Origin: DATENM01 sp045807765
GTDB taxonomy: Bacteria > Acidobacteriota > Blastocatellia > UBA7656
NCBI GenBank assembly: GCA_045807765.1
Contig: JBJMGU010000271.1
Coordinates: forward strand, 1-64,000
Reading direction: 5' to 3'
Length of the DNA stretch: 64,000 nt
Both the position numbers and the translations under genes were made by a program. Below the pieces are notes generated by a model, which was not told the origin of the DNA, searched no databases, and saw only the letters and a list, made by a program, of their open reading frames with translations. How positions within the stretch are numbered: the first letter of the stretch is position 1; each line of letters starts with the position of its first letter. Of this stretch, positions 51,208 to 60,144 are shown one piece after another.

Positions 51208-51540
51208 TGCTCACTCCAACCCGGCAAACTTAATGGTGCTCGAACCTTTGACCTGTAAATAAGAGAAGGTAACAAATGCCACCTGAGTACAGGCGAAATA
51301 TATCATTACCTTGCAGTTTATTCCTAGAACTGGTTTTAACTGAGTTGGCCGGTGCGCAACTTGTGATGCGATATATGGCTCTGCACTACATCTGACAAGT
51401 GTTATGGAAACCCTGAGCAAATTGGCATAGTGTCCGCTGATTATCTCGAAGGGATGGCCATTCGTGGTCACCCCGTTTTATTGACACGCCGCACCAGGCC
51501 GCAGATAATCTCGAACAAAATTAGTCTAAGGTGGTGCGGA
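51208..51540. other. AT-richer intergenic region
   Basis: 333 bases between the divergent SIR2-NLR and coiled-coil genes, clearly lower in GC than the flanking housekeeping DNA. It must contain both promoters; no confident box, repeat or coding frame is seen. Confidence 0.4.
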
Positions 51541-51822
51541 ATGAGTAACGATCCTGACTTTGAACGCCGAATCGACAACCAGTTAGCGACAATCGCTGAG
51601 AATCAAGCACGCTTCGATGAGAAGATGGCTGTTATGCAAGAGGCCATCGCCGGTTTAATTCAGGTGGCGCGCATCCATGACGAGCAGATTGACCGCAACA
51701 GCCAGCAGATCAAAGAAAACTCTGAGGCGATTAAAGAACTCAGGGAAGGCTTGAGAGATCAGCGGGAAAACATCAACGCCTTGATCCGCGTCGTGGAAGA
51801 TCACGTGACGAATCACCCGTAG
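51541..51822 (+). CDS. Small coiled-coil protein
   Basis: 93 residues, predominantly heptad-type: RRIDNQLATIAENQARFDEKM, then IHDEQIDRNSQQIKENSEAIKELREGLRDQRENINALIRVVEDHV. It has no enzyme motif. Such proteins are common companions of Uma2, toxin or mobile genes. The ATG is set by position after a GGTGG-type site; the longer upstream frame has a different character. Confidence 0.7.
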   Translation: MSNDPDFERRIDNQLATIAENQARFDEKMAVMQEAIAGLIQVARIHDEQIDRNSQQIKENSEAIKELREGLRDQRENINALIRVVEDHVTNHP

Positions 51823-51826
51823 GAAC

Positions 51827-51994
51827 GTGAAAGGATTCCAGTTGATTTACCGCCTCGGCGTGACGAGCTTGCGACGGCCTGAGCCGAAGCCGCTCACCAG
51901 CACGGCGCAAACCCTCGTCACACTCGAAACCATCCTCGGCCCATTGCAGGCGGCACTGCTCGCTCTGGCCATTCGCCGCAAGTTCATGCGCTGA
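51827..51994 (+). pseudogene. Short ORF resembling the C-terminal tail of an ion-channel protein
   Basis: 55 codons, GTG start after AGGAAC, ending in a TGA at 51992. The translation contains TSTAQTLVTLETILGPLQAALLALAIRRKFM, like the last membrane helix of two-helix potassium-channel-type proteins (TLETILGPLQAALLALA), but the pore and first helix are missing. A remnant is the likeliest reading; a real microprotein cannot be excluded. Confidence 0.4.
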
Positions 51995-52050
51995 CCACAG
52001 GCTTTCAGGTATACTCACTCGCTCACACCATCAGGCAGAAGGTTGAAGCA

Positions 52051-52458
52051 ATGAAACGAAAGCGACTGACGGCAAAGCGCAAGTCCGAACTCTGCGTCCT
52101 CTGCGGCAAGTGCTGTATGGCCATGACATTTTACGGCGGCGAGGTGGATGACGAATCGCGCGACGAGATTCACTGGATGGAGCTGCACGGCTTCAAGATC
52201 GATTACGTCAAGACAGACGACGCGACGGATTACTACTTCAGCATCCCGCAACGCTGCAACGCGCTGCAAGAGACGCGCGGCGATGACGGGCTGATGCGCT
52301 ACACCTGCGGCGTCTACGAAACCCGCCCGCAGATGTGCCGCGATTACGATGGCAGTCAGCCGGGGCCGCTTGGCGTCATTGATTGTTTCTGGCGATTGGA
52401 AAAAGAAGGCAAGCCGCTGCCGGTCACCGGTCTCGTACAACTAGAGACTTCGCGCTAG
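52051..52458 (+). CDS. YkgJ-family cysteine cluster protein
   Basis: 135 residues. CVLCGKCCMAMTF near the N-terminus gives a C-x2-C-x2-CC cluster; CGVYETRPQMCRDYDG supplies two more Cys, and a further Cys is in QRCNAL. The family (UPF0153/Zn or Fe-S chelating) binds metal; its job is unknown. Convergent with hypE. Confidence 0.85.
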   Translation: MKRKRLTAKRKSELCVLCGKCCMAMTFYGGEVDDESRDEIHWMELHGFKIDYVKTDDATDYYFSIPQRCNALQETRGDDGLMRYTCGVYETRPQMCRDYDGSQPGPLGVIDCFWRLEKEGKPLPVTGLVQLETSR

Positions 52459-52478
52459 CCACTTAAAAACGAATCGCT

Positions 52479-53621
52479 TCAACAGATTCTCGGCAACTGC
52501 TCGCCGGCGAGCATGTCTACGATGCGTGTGCCGCCAAAGCCTGTGACCATCGCAACGATGCCTCTGGGCTCGGCCTTGACTTCGCCGATGATGCACGCCT
52601 CACGGCCATAGCGGCTGCTTGTCATCCGCGCTACCAGCGCGTCAGCAATCTCCCCGGCGACGATGGCGATTAACTTGCCTTCGTTGGCAACGTAGAGCGG
52701 ATCGAGCCCCAATATCTCGCAAGCGCCTTTCACCTCTTCTCGCACAGGAATGCGATCTTCGTAAATCTGCACATAGACTTCAGAAGTGAGGGCGATCTCG
52801 TTCAGTGTCGTCGCCACGCCGCCGCGCGTCGGATCGCGCAGACAATGAATCCCGTCAAGAAGCTCGGCGCGGGCGGCCTCATCGAGCATATCGCCGACCA
52901 GCGAGCCGAGCGGCGCGCAATCGCTTTCGATGTCGGTTTCAAGCTCAAGCTCACCGCGCGCAATCATGATCGTCGTGCCATGATCGCCAACCGTACCGCT
53001 GAGAATCACCTTATCGCCGGGACGGGCGCGCGCCGCAGAGATGGTGACGGGCGACTCGATAACGCCGATGCCCGCCGTGTTAATAAATATCTTGTCGGCG
53101 CTGCCTTTCTGCACGACTTTGGTGTCGCCGGTGACGATCTGTATGCCCGCTTCGGCGCTAGCTTCACGCATGGATTGCAAGATGCGCTTCAGGTCTGCGA
53201 TGGCAAACCCTTCTTCAAGAATAAAGCCGGCGGATAGATAAAGCGGGCGCGCGCCGCTCATTGCCAGGTCATTGACCGTGCCGTTGACGGCGAGCTTGCC
53301 GATGTCGCCTCCTGGAAAGAAGATCGGATCAACCACAAATGAATCGGTAGTGAACGCTAGCTTCATAGGTTGCCGAGCGGCAGTAAGCTCCGCCGCCGTC
53401 ACGCCGCCGGTCTGTGGAACTTCAAAGACCGCCTGGTCTTCGAGCCGCTCTAGCAAAGGGTTTCTCAAGTACTCAAGGAACAGTCCCTCGACCAGCTCAT
53501 GCATCGCTTTGCCGCCGCTGCCATGAGCCAGCGTAATGTGTGTTTCTCTGATCCGGACTTTTCTTCGCCTTGCTCTCTCGACTCTCGCAAAGAGAGGCGA
53601 TGCGGTGAATTCTTCAGTCAT
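52479..53621 (-). CDS. hypE: Hydrogenase maturation factor HypE
   Basis: 380 residues. AIR-synthase-like fold. HypE dehydrates the carbamoylated C-terminal Cys to a thiocyanate and donates cyanide to the Fe of [NiFe]-hydrogenase. The C-terminus ends PRIC with the required Cys380. ITLAHGSGGKAMHELV, ATTDSFVV-like FTTDSFVVDPIFFPGGDIGKLAVNGTVNDLAMSGARPLYLS, GVIE and DPTRGGVATTLNEI are diagnostic. Last gene of the hyp run. Confidence 0.96.
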   Translation of the reverse strand: MTEEFTASPLFARVERARRRKVRIRETHITLAHGSGGKAMHELVEGLFLEYLRNPLLERLEDQAVFEVPQTGGVTAAELTAARQPMKLAFTTDSFVVDPIFFPGGDIGKLAVNGTVNDLAMSGARPLYLSAGFILEEGFAIADLKRILQSMREASAEAGIQIVTGDTKVVQKGSADKIFINTAGIGVIESPVTISAARARPGDKVILSGTVGDHGTTIMIARGELELETDIESDCAPLGSLVGDMLDEAARAELLDGIHCLRDPTRGGVATTLNEIALTSEVYVQIYEDRIPVREEVKGACEILGLDPLYVANEGKLIAIVAGEIADALVARMTSSRYGREACIIGEVKAEPRGIVAMVTGFGGTRIVDMLAGEQLPRIC

Positions 53622-53639
53622 AGCTCTATCCGCCGTGCG

Positions 53640-54767
53640 TTATGGCCGCGCTTGCAGGCCCGACCGTTCAGCAACTTTCGAGAGACGCCCGAAGTTGTAA
53701 TACGCCGCGCAAGCGCCTTCCGAAGAGACCATGCAGGAGCCGATAGGCGTCTCAGGTGTGCAGGCGGTGCCGAAGACTTTGCACTCCCAGGGCTTCTTCA
53801 CGCCCTTTAAAATCTCGCCGCACTGACAGGCCTTCGGATCGGCAATTTTCAATCCCGGCACGGCGAACTTCAACTCCGCATCAAACGCTGCGTACTTCTT
53901 CTGCAACTTCATGCCGCTGTGAGGAATCGAGCCCAGTCCACGCCACTCGAAATAATCGCGCGGCTCAAATACATCGAAGATCACTTCCAGCGCCTTGACG
54001 TTGCCTTCGCGCAGGACGACGCGCGAATACTGATTCTCGACTTCCTTGCGGCCTTCGACCGCCTGTTTGACGATCATATAAACCGACTGCAAAATGTCGA
54101 GCGGCTCGAATCCTGACACCACGATGGGCTTGCCATAGTCGCGCGGCACGAAATCATAACAGCGGGTGCCGATGACCGTGCTGACGTGGCCTGGCCCCAG
54201 GAAGCCATCGAGCTTCAGGTCGGGCGAATCGAGCATCGCTTTGAGCGCCGGCACGATCATGATGTGGTTGCAGAAGACGCTAAAATTTTCGACGCCGTCT
54301 TTTGCCGCCTGCCTTATGGTCATGGCAGTTGACGGCGCGGTGGTCTCAAACCCGAGCGCCAGAAAGACGACCTGGCGGTCGGGATTCTTCTTGGCAATCT
54401 TCAAAGCATCAAGCGGCGAATAGACCATGCGCACGTCGGCGCCAGCGGCCTTGGCATCGAACAGGTTGGTGTTCGAGCCGGGCACGCGCATCATATCGCC
54501 GAATGTGGTGAAGATCACGCCCGGCTTCAAGGCCAGCGAGATCGAATCATCTGTTCGCCCCAGCGGAATAACGCACACAGGGCATCCCGGCCCATGAATC
54601 ATCTCGATGTTCGGCGGCAGCAAATCTTCAATGCCATACTTGAAGATCGTATGCGTGTGACCGCCGCAGACCTCCATCAGCTTGAGCGGCTCGTCGGTCA
54701 ACTGCGCAATCTGATCGGCGAGCCGGCGGGCCAGTTCGCTCTGCCGGTATTCATCAACGAATTTCAT
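53640..54767 (-). CDS. hypD: Hydrogenase maturation factor HypD
   Basis: 375 residues. HypD holds a [4Fe-4S] cluster and, with HypC, is the scaffold for the Fe(CN)2CO unit. MEVCGGHTHTIFKYGIEDLLP, IHGPGCPVCVIPLGRTDDSI, FTTFGDMMRVPGS, ALGFETTAPSTA, FLGPGHVSTVIG and the C-terminal cysteine set (CQCGEI, WECKVFGTACTPETPIGSCMVSSEGACAAYY) are present. It precedes hypE by 18 bases. Confidence 0.97.
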   Translation of the reverse strand: MKFVDEYRQSELARRLADQIAQLTDEPLKLMEVCGGHTHTIFKYGIEDLLPPNIEMIHGPGCPVCVIPLGRTDDSISLALKPGVIFTTFGDMMRVPGSNTNLFDAKAAGADVRMVYSPLDALKIAKKNPDRQVVFLALGFETTAPSTAMTIRQAAKDGVENFSVFCNHIMIVPALKAMLDSPDLKLDGFLGPGHVSTVIGTRCYDFVPRDYGKPIVVSGFEPLDILQSVYMIVKQAVEGRKEVENQYSRVVLREGNVKALEVIFDVFEPRDYFEWRGLGSIPHSGMKLQKKYAAFDAELKFAVPGLKIADPKACQCGEILKGVKKPWECKVFGTACTPETPIGSCMVSSEGACAAYYNFGRLSKVAERSGLQARP

Positions 54768-54783
54768 TTGTGCCCCCCTGGTT

Positions 54784-55473
54784 TCAGCCTTCGACCATCG
54801 AGCGATGCTCTAAGTAGGTATGCACCATATCCCACATCGTGTGGTAGAGCGTAACGTGGCTTTCCTGTATGCGATGGATGCTCGAAGTCGGAACGGTCAA
54901 GCAGAAGTCCAGCCGCTCGCTTTCGTGCAGCCTGGCCATCTGTCCTCCATTACCGCCCGCATAAGCAATGGTGATCAGCTTCATCCGCCGCGCAGTTTCG
55001 AAAGCGTGCATTAAGTTTTCGGAGTTGCCACTGGTTGACAGCCCAAGCAGCAGATCACCTTCGCGTCCGAGCGCGATGATCTGCCGCGAGAAGACATCGG
55101 CAAACCCGACATCGTTCGAGACGGCTGTAACCATGGCCATGTCGTTGGTCAGGCAGATGGCCGGCAGCGCTTTGCGCCCGACCGTGATCGGGTGCATGAA
55201 CTCGACGGCGATGTGCTGCGCATCGGTCGCCGAGCCGCCGTTGCCGCAGACCAGCAGCTTGCCGCCGCGTTGAAAACTCCGGGCCATCGCCAGCGATGCG
55301 GCGAGGATGGCGTCGGCGTTGGCTTCAAAGAATTGCTGTTTGACCTCGGCGCTTTCGTGCGCCTTTTCAAGCAGCGAGAAGCGCAGCTCTTCCTGCAAGT
55401 CCTGCGGCTTCTTGTCGGCATCGTGCAGGAAGGGGTAAAACGAACGAGAAAAATCTTCTATCGTTTTTGCCAT
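54784..55473 (-). CDS. SIS-domain sugar isomerase (GmhA-like) within the hyp operon
   Basis: 229 residues. GmhA/DiaA-type SIS fold with LLVCGNGGSATDAQHIAVEF, LTNDMAMVTAVSNDVGFADVFSRQI and GLSTSGNSENLMHAFETARR. GmhA converts sedoheptulose-7-phosphate to heptose-7-phosphate for lipopolysaccharide. Its place between hypC and hypD (gaps of about 10-16 bases) is recurrent in hyp clusters of several phyla; whether it acts on a sugar there is unknown, so the LPS name is not assigned. Confidence 0.88.
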   Translation of the reverse strand: MAKTIEDFSRSFYPFLHDADKKPQDLQEELRFSLLEKAHESAEVKQQFFEANADAILAASLAMARSFQRGGKLLVCGNGGSATDAQHIAVEFMHPITVGRKALPAICLTNDMAMVTAVSNDVGFADVFSRQIIALGREGDLLLGLSTSGNSENLMHAFETARRMKLITIAYAGGNGGQMARLHESERLDFCLTVPTSSIHRIQESHVTLYHTMWDMVHTYLEHRSMVEG

Positions 55474-55482
55474 GTCGCCACC

Positions 55483-55749
55483 CTACTGAATCGAGCCCTT
55501 GAACTGATTCATCTCCTCTTCATATGAACCCAGCTCTTCAAGCAGCCTGAGCGTTTCCCTGGCTTCTTTCTCGTCAATCTTGCTCATCGCGAAGCCGACG
55601 TGAATCAACACGTAATCGCCGATGCGTGCGTCGTCACGGTCGAGCATGCCGATATTGACATTGCGCCGCACGCCTCCGACCTCGACTTTGGCGATCTGAT
55701 TTTCTTCGTCAACGATCTCGACGATCTTTCCAGGTATGGCAAGACACAT
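55483..55749 (-). CDS. hypC: Hydrogenase maturation chaperone HypC
   Basis: 88 residues. MCLAIPGKIVEI is the signature: Cys2, exposed after Met removal, binds the iron centre on its way from HypD to the large subunit. VGGVRRNVNIGML and DYVLIHVGFAMSKIDEKEARETLRLLEEL complete the OB-fold and helix. Abuts hypF directly (no gap). Confidence 0.97.
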   Translation of the reverse strand: MCLAIPGKIVEIVDEENQIAKVEVGGVRRNVNIGMLDRDDARIGDYVLIHVGFAMSKIDEKEARETLRLLEELGSYEEEMNQFKGSIQ

Positions 55750-58047
55750 TTACAAAATCCTCCCCGCCAGCCATCGGGCGTTAGCGACCACCGCCTGGCC
55801 GAGCGAGATGCCGCCGTCGTTGGGCGGCACGCGATGATGGGTGAAGACCTCGAAGCCATCAGCCGTAAGCCTTCGGCAGGTCTGTTCGAGAAGAAACATA
55901 TTTTGAAAGACGCCGCCCGACAGGACGACGCGATTGAGCCGGTGTTCGCCTCGCGCTTTGCACGCGACGAACGCAATCAAGCGGGCGACGCCGTGATGAA
56001 ACTTTGCTGACACCGATGCCGGAGAAGCGCCGTCGAGCAAATCCGCGACCGCCTGTTGAATCACTGCGTCAGCTTTGATGATGTCGCCCGCCGTGTCGAA
56101 CTCATAGCCGGCGGTTGAATTGCGATCCGCTATCGCTTCCAGCTCAATCGCCGCCTGCCCTTCGAAGTTCACCACGTTGCGCAAACCGAGCAGGCTCGAC
56201 ACCGCGTCAAAGAGCCTTCCCATGCTCGAAGTCTGCGGGCTGTTCGTGCCGCTTTCGGCCATGCGCTGAAGCGTCGTCCAACGGCGACGATCAAGCTGTT
56301 GCACAAACGGCAAATCCAGATTGAGGAATTCATTGCCCATTGTACGATGCAGGTAGATTGCCGCCATGCGCCAGGGTTCGCGGATGGCGCGCGCGCCGCC
56401 GGGCATCGGCACATAATCGAGATGCGCAATCCGTTCGGCGTTGACGAAGTCGGCGACAAAAAACTCGCCGCCCCAGAACCGGCCATCAGAGCCAAATCCA
56501 AGTCCATCCATCGCCACGCCGATCACCTGGTCTTGAATGCCGTTGTCGGCCATGCAGCTTGCGATGTGCGCGTGATGATGCGGCACGCCGACCTTGATGG
56601 CGATGTCGTCAAGCGCCAGCGCGTACTTGCTCGACAGGTATTCCGGGTGCAAGTCGTAGGCAATCATCTCAGGGTGAAGATTGAAGAGTTGCTTGAAGTG
56701 GGCGATGCCTTGCTCGTATGAGCGGAGCGTTTCGAGGTTTTCCAGGTCGCCGATATGATGACTGACAAACGCATAATTCTCATGCGTCAGGCAGAAGGTA
56801 TTCTTCAGCTCCGCCCCGCAGGCGAGAATCTCTTGTGCAAATCGAAACGCGCAGCGGAGAGGCGCGGGCGCATAACCGCGCGAGCGCCGCAAAATCATCG
56901 CGCGCCCATTGAACACGCGAGCGACTGAATCATCCGAACGCATGTGTATGCGCCGGTCGTGCAGCAAGAGCGCATCGGCGATCTTGCCGATGCGTCGGCC
57001 AGCGTCTTCGTCCTCGTAACAGATCGGCTCATCAGACAGGTTGCCACTGGTCATCACCAGCGGGCGCTCCAGACCATCGTGCAGCAGGTGATGCAGCGGC
57101 GAGTACGGCAACATGAAGCCGAGCGAGCGGACGCCGGGCGCAACCGCCGCTGGGATCGTTGAATCGGGCTTTCTTTCAAGCAAGACGACGGGACGCTGCG
57201 CCGACCGCAGCAACGCCGCTTCAGCCTCGGATACGAAGCAATGTTCCAAAAGCAAATCTATTGAAGCGGCCATCAAAGCGAAGGGCTTATCTTCGCGGTA
57301 TTTTCTTTGTCGCAAGCGCGCCACCGCTTCCGCGTTCAGCCCGTCGCAGGCGAGATGAAAGCCGCCGATGCCTTTGATGGCGACAATCTGTCCGGCGAGT
57401 AACCGGGCGCGTGTCCTCGCGATGGCGTCTTCACCGCTCGCCGCATCGCTAATGATTTCGTGTCCATTCTCATCGGCAAGAAAAACCCGCGGGCCGCAAG
57501 CCGGGCAAGCAGTCGGCTCGGCATGAAAGCGGCGGTCGAGCGGATTCTCGTACTCGGCGCGACAGGCCGCGCACATCACGAATTCCCACATCGTCGTCTT
57601 GTCGCGGTCATACGGCACGTCTTCGATGATCGTGAAGCGTGGGCCGCAGTTCGTGCAGTTGATGAACGGATAGCGGTAGCGACGATCCGCGGGGTCAAAC
57701 AATTCTTTGAGGCAATCATCGCAAGTTGCGATGTCTGCCGAGATGGGAATGAACTTCTCGCCGGCAGCGTCGCTCTCGACGATGCGGAAGTCGGCGTAGT
57801 TGGCAGGCGTCAGATGATCGCGGCGCTCGACCGATTCGATCACAGACAGTGGCGGCGGGCTTAATCTGATTTCGTCAATGAGCTGGCCGATGGCGTCGAT
57901 CTCGCCTTCAACGTCTATGAACACGCCTGTCGTGTTGTTCAGGACGCGGCCCTTGAGCGCCCGCCGCTGCGCCTGCGAGAAGATGAACGGGCGGAAGCCG
58001 ACCCCCTGGACAATGCCCCGCACCAGTATTTGAACGCGCGCGTCCAT
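55750..58047 (-). CDS. hypF: Carbamoyltransferase HypF
   Basis: 765 residues; makes the carbamoyl group that HypE turns into cyanide. Order: acylphosphatase (VQILVRGIVQGVGFRPFIFSQA), two zinc motifs (CDDCLKEL/CTNCGPRFT and CAACRAEY/CPACGPRV), YrdC domain, and Kae1-like carbamoyltransferase (HHHAHIASCMAD and GVAMDGLGFGSDG). The ATG at 58047 starts the acylphosphatase; an in-frame extension to 58146 overlaps hypB and is not used. Confidence 0.97.
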   Translation of the reverse strand: MDARVQILVRGIVQGVGFRPFIFSQAQRRALKGRVLNNTTGVFIDVEGEIDAIGQLIDEIRLSPPPLSVIESVERRDHLTPANYADFRIVESDAAGEKFIPISADIATCDDCLKELFDPADRRYRYPFINCTNCGPRFTIIEDVPYDRDKTTMWEFVMCAACRAEYENPLDRRFHAEPTACPACGPRVFLADENGHEIISDAASGEDAIARTRARLLAGQIVAIKGIGGFHLACDGLNAEAVARLRQRKYREDKPFALMAASIDLLLEHCFVSEAEAALLRSAQRPVVLLERKPDSTIPAAVAPGVRSLGFMLPYSPLHHLLHDGLERPLVMTSGNLSDEPICYEDEDAGRRIGKIADALLLHDRRIHMRSDDSVARVFNGRAMILRRSRGYAPAPLRCAFRFAQEILACGAELKNTFCLTHENYAFVSHHIGDLENLETLRSYEQGIAHFKQLFNLHPEMIAYDLHPEYLSSKYALALDDIAIKVGVPHHHAHIASCMADNGIQDQVIGVAMDGLGFGSDGRFWGGEFFVADFVNAERIAHLDYVPMPGGARAIREPWRMAAIYLHRTMGNEFLNLDLPFVQQLDRRRWTTLQRMAESGTNSPQTSSMGRLFDAVSSLLGLRNVVNFEGQAAIELEAIADRNSTAGYEFDTAGDIIKADAVIQQAVADLLDGASPASVSAKFHHGVARLIAFVACKARGEHRLNRVVLSGGVFQNMFLLEQTCRRLTADGFEVFTHHRVPPNDGGISLGQAVVANARWLAGRIL

Positions 58048-58063
58048 AATCTTAGTAAAGACC

Positions 58064-58765
58064 TTAGTAATGTGCGGCTCGCCCGCTGCGCGCTTCACCG
58101 CGCAACACAGCCAGGCGCGATTCGAGAAATTGCAAGAACGGCTCAAGTCCCGCGCCGGTCTTCGCCGAAGCTTCGAATACCTGCATGCCTGGACGAACCG
58201 CTTGAATGTTACGGTGCGCCGCCGCCGGATCGAATTCGACGGCCTGCGCCAGATCGATCTTCGTAATCAAGGCGATGTCCGCTGTGTTAAAGATCGTCGG
58301 GTACTTGAGCGGCTTGTCTTCACCTTCGGTCACAGACATCAGCACCAGCCGCAGGTCTTCGCCGAGGTCATAGCTCGACGGGCAAACCATATTGCCGACG
58401 TTTTCGATGAACAGAATATCCAGGTCTTCCAGTTGCCAGCCGTCGAGCGCGCGCTCGACCATCGCGGCTTCAAGATGACAGACCGTGCCGGTGATGATCT
58501 GCCTGACCGGAGCCTGACTGCGTGCCAACCGCGCCGCGTCATTCTCGGTTGCAAGATCGCCGACCAGCGCCGCCACCGCGTACAACTCGCGAAGGCGCGT
58601 CAGCAGCTTTTCAAGAAACATGGTTTTGCCTGCACCGGGACTTGATACCAGGCTGACGACGTAGACGCCGGCTTCACGGAAACGTTCGCGCAACGAGCGG
58701 GCAAGCTGATCGTTTTGCTTCAGAACCTTTTGCCTGACTTCGACCAGACGTGGTGGCGTGCTCAT
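58064..58765 (-). CDS. hypB: Nickel-insertion GTPase HypB
   Basis: 233 residues. SIMIBI GTPase: LVSSPGAGKTMFLEKLL (P-loop), GDLATENDAARL, TGTVCHLEAAMVERAL, ILFIENVGNMVCP with the metal-site Cys of the G-domain, and TKIDLAQ. The His-rich nickel-storage N-terminus of some HypBs is absent. With HypA it delivers Ni to the hydrogenase. The start overlaps hypA by 4 bases. Confidence 0.97.
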   Translation of the reverse strand: MSTPPRLVEVRQKVLKQNDQLARSLRERFREAGVYVVSLVSSPGAGKTMFLEKLLTRLRELYAVAALVGDLATENDAARLARSQAPVRQIITGTVCHLEAAMVERALDGWQLEDLDILFIENVGNMVCPSSYDLGEDLRLVLMSVTEGEDKPLKYPTIFNTADIALITKIDLAQAVEFDPAAAHRNIQAVRPGMQVFEASAKTGAGLEPFLQFLESRLAVLRGEARSGRAAHY

Positions 58766-59106
58766 TGCTGTATCTCCAGGGCGGTCACTTCAAGCTCGCG
58801 GCCACGAACGACCTCAGGCGTCGGGCTGTCGCAAACCGAACAACAGAATCGCTGCACCGAATCTAGCGTGCGCTCGGCCCGACACGCCGGGCAGTAGACC
58901 ACCGTCGGAACTTCCTCAATCAGCAGATGCGAGCCTTCAAGCAGAGTGCCTTCGCAAGCCAGGTCATAAGAAAAGAGCAGCGCTTCTTTGACAACGCCCG
59001 AAAGCGTCCCCAGCTTGAGGTGCACGGCATTGACCTGAACGCCGCGCTCTCTGGCCTCTTCTTCGGCCATCGAGATAATGCTCAGAGCAATGGATAACTC
59101 GTGCAT
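58762..59106 (-). CDS. hypA: Nickel-insertion chaperone HypA
   Basis: 114 residues. MHELSIALSIISMAEEEA with His2 as nickel ligand. The zinc site is seen as CPAC and CSVC (two C-x2-C pairs, residues about 72-75 and 89-92) in the C-terminal part. Stop overlaps hypB start, so the two are translationally coupled. Confidence 0.97.
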   Translation of the reverse strand: MHELSIALSIISMAEEEARERGVQVNAVHLKLGTLSGVVKEALLFSYDLACEGTLLEGSHLLIEEVPTVVYCPACRAERTLDSVQRFCCSVCDSPTPEVVRGRELEVTALEIQQ

Positions 59107-59135
59107 AGTTTCTCAACGATCAGCCGCCACCCGAA

Positions 59136-59705
59136 CTATTGCCGATAAGCGACGATGTCAAACGAGAACTTCAATTCATCTTTCAGCTTGATCGTGCCGC
59201 CGACGGCGCTGACCTGCTTGATATTGAAATCGCTCTGCCGCAGCGGGAATTCGCCATTGGCGCGCAGCGTGTCTTCGCCGGCGATCACCTGCGCATCGAT
59301 CACACACTGGCGAGTGACGCCATGCATAGACATGTTGCCGCTGATCCGCGCGCGGTACTGGCTGTCCATCACCTTTTCCGCAGCGACGCTGGTGCTCTCG
59401 AAAACGATCTCCGGGTAACGAGCGGTTTCGAGCACTTCTTCGCGCATCTGCCGTTCCATCTCTCGACGGTCGCTGTCGCGCACATCGTCGGCGACGGCGA
59501 GCGACTCGGCTTTAATCCGCAAGCCGAGCGCGGCGGCGTCGAGGTGATCGGGCGAGAACCGCACCTCGCCCGTGAAGTCGCGGATGGCTATCGTCGGACT
59601 GTGACCGAAGGCTGAGAGCAGTCCCGTAGCGAAGGCTTTCACGACAAAGCGGCTGCGGCGGCCATCGACACGGTAGCTCGCCGCGCCGGGTTCATTAGCG
59701 CTCAT
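59136..59705 (-). CDS. YceI-family lipocalin-like protein
   Basis: 189 residues. YRVDGRRSRFVVKAFATGLLSAFGHSPTIAIRDFTGEV and YPEIVFESTSV plus the GNMSMHGVTRQCVIDAQ strand identify the YceI eight-stranded barrel, which binds long isoprenoids or lipids. No signal peptide is seen, unlike E. coli YceI. Its place between hypA and the DUF6893-like gene suggests a link with the hydrogenase, perhaps with quinone; this is inference. Confidence 0.88.
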   Translation of the reverse strand: MSANEPGAASYRVDGRRSRFVVKAFATGLLSAFGHSPTIAIRDFTGEVRFSPDHLDAAALGLRIKAESLAVADDVRDSDRREMERQMREEVLETARYPEIVFESTSVAAEKVMDSQYRARISGNMSMHGVTRQCVIDAQVIAGEDTLRANGEFPLRQSDFNIKQVSAVGGTIKLKDELKFSFDIVAYRQ

Positions 59706-59846
59706 CTAATCACCTGTCTTCCCTTCCAGCGCAACCTGACACGGACGCCTGTTCCGCACTCGCCTGCGATAGTTTGCCCAATCCTTGCTCGTTCTTTCAT
59801 GCGAGCCGAACGCCGGAATATCAATCTCATTGCCGCTGGGCTCATC

Positions 59847-59987
59847 TCACATGGTGTGCATTTTTATAAGCCGTTTGATATCTGGAAAATTCGTTACCAG
59901 CCCATAGGCAAGAGCTGCCAGCGTTGTGCCGCCGATGATTTTCCAGACAAGGTGGTTTGACGATGTCTTTTTGTGAAAAAGGTCCAT
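59847..59987 (-). CDS. DUF6893-like small membrane peptide
   Basis: 46 residues: MDLFHKKTSSNHLVWKI, one membrane helix (IGGTTLAALAYGLVTNF) and the PDIKRLIKMHTM tail. This matches my recollection of the DUF6893 family of tiny single-helix proteins beside group 1h hydrogenase genes. The internal ATG at 59987 is preferred: AAGGGGAG lies upstream. Function unknown, perhaps tethering. Confidence 0.6.
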   Translation of the reverse strand: MDLFHKKTSSNHLVWKIIGGTTLAALAYGLVTNFPDIKRLIKMHTM

Positions 59988-60009
59988 ACTGTAAATTCTC
60001 CCCTTCCAA

Positions 60010-60071
60010 GAATCACTCACAGCACCACACCTTTCCACGGTACTTTAACAATAGACTCTTTTGAGTGATTC
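60010..60071. promoter_or_regulatory. Inverted repeat upstream of the DUF6893-like gene
   Basis: GAATCACTCA (60010-60019) and its exact complement TGAGTGATTC (60062-60071) are separated by 42 bases, just upstream of the small gene on the minus strand. Wide spacing is compatible with two operator half-sites or a long hairpin. No further support. Confidence 0.3.
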
Positions 60072-60082
60072 AATCAATCTTA

Positions 60083-60127
60083 CCGGCTTTGAAAAGCCGG
60101 CCTAAACTCATCCCGCCGCGACGCGGC
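60083..60127. repeat. Dispersed double-hairpin element, copy 2
   Basis: CCGGC (60083-60087) pairs with GCCGG (60096-60100) around TTTGAAAA, then GCCGCG (60115-60120) with CGCGGC (60122-60127). Same layout and about 85 percent identical to 34563-34609. It lies between the protease gene and the small peptide gene. Confidence 0.75.
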
Positions 60128-60144
60128 TGACGAGTTGTCGTGAC

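Noticed and set aside
52479..53621. Selenophosphate synthetase SelD as an alternative for the AIR-synthase-like gene
   Set aside because: The C-terminal PRIC and position in the hyp operon fit HypE; the SelD N-terminal Cys/Sec motif is absent.
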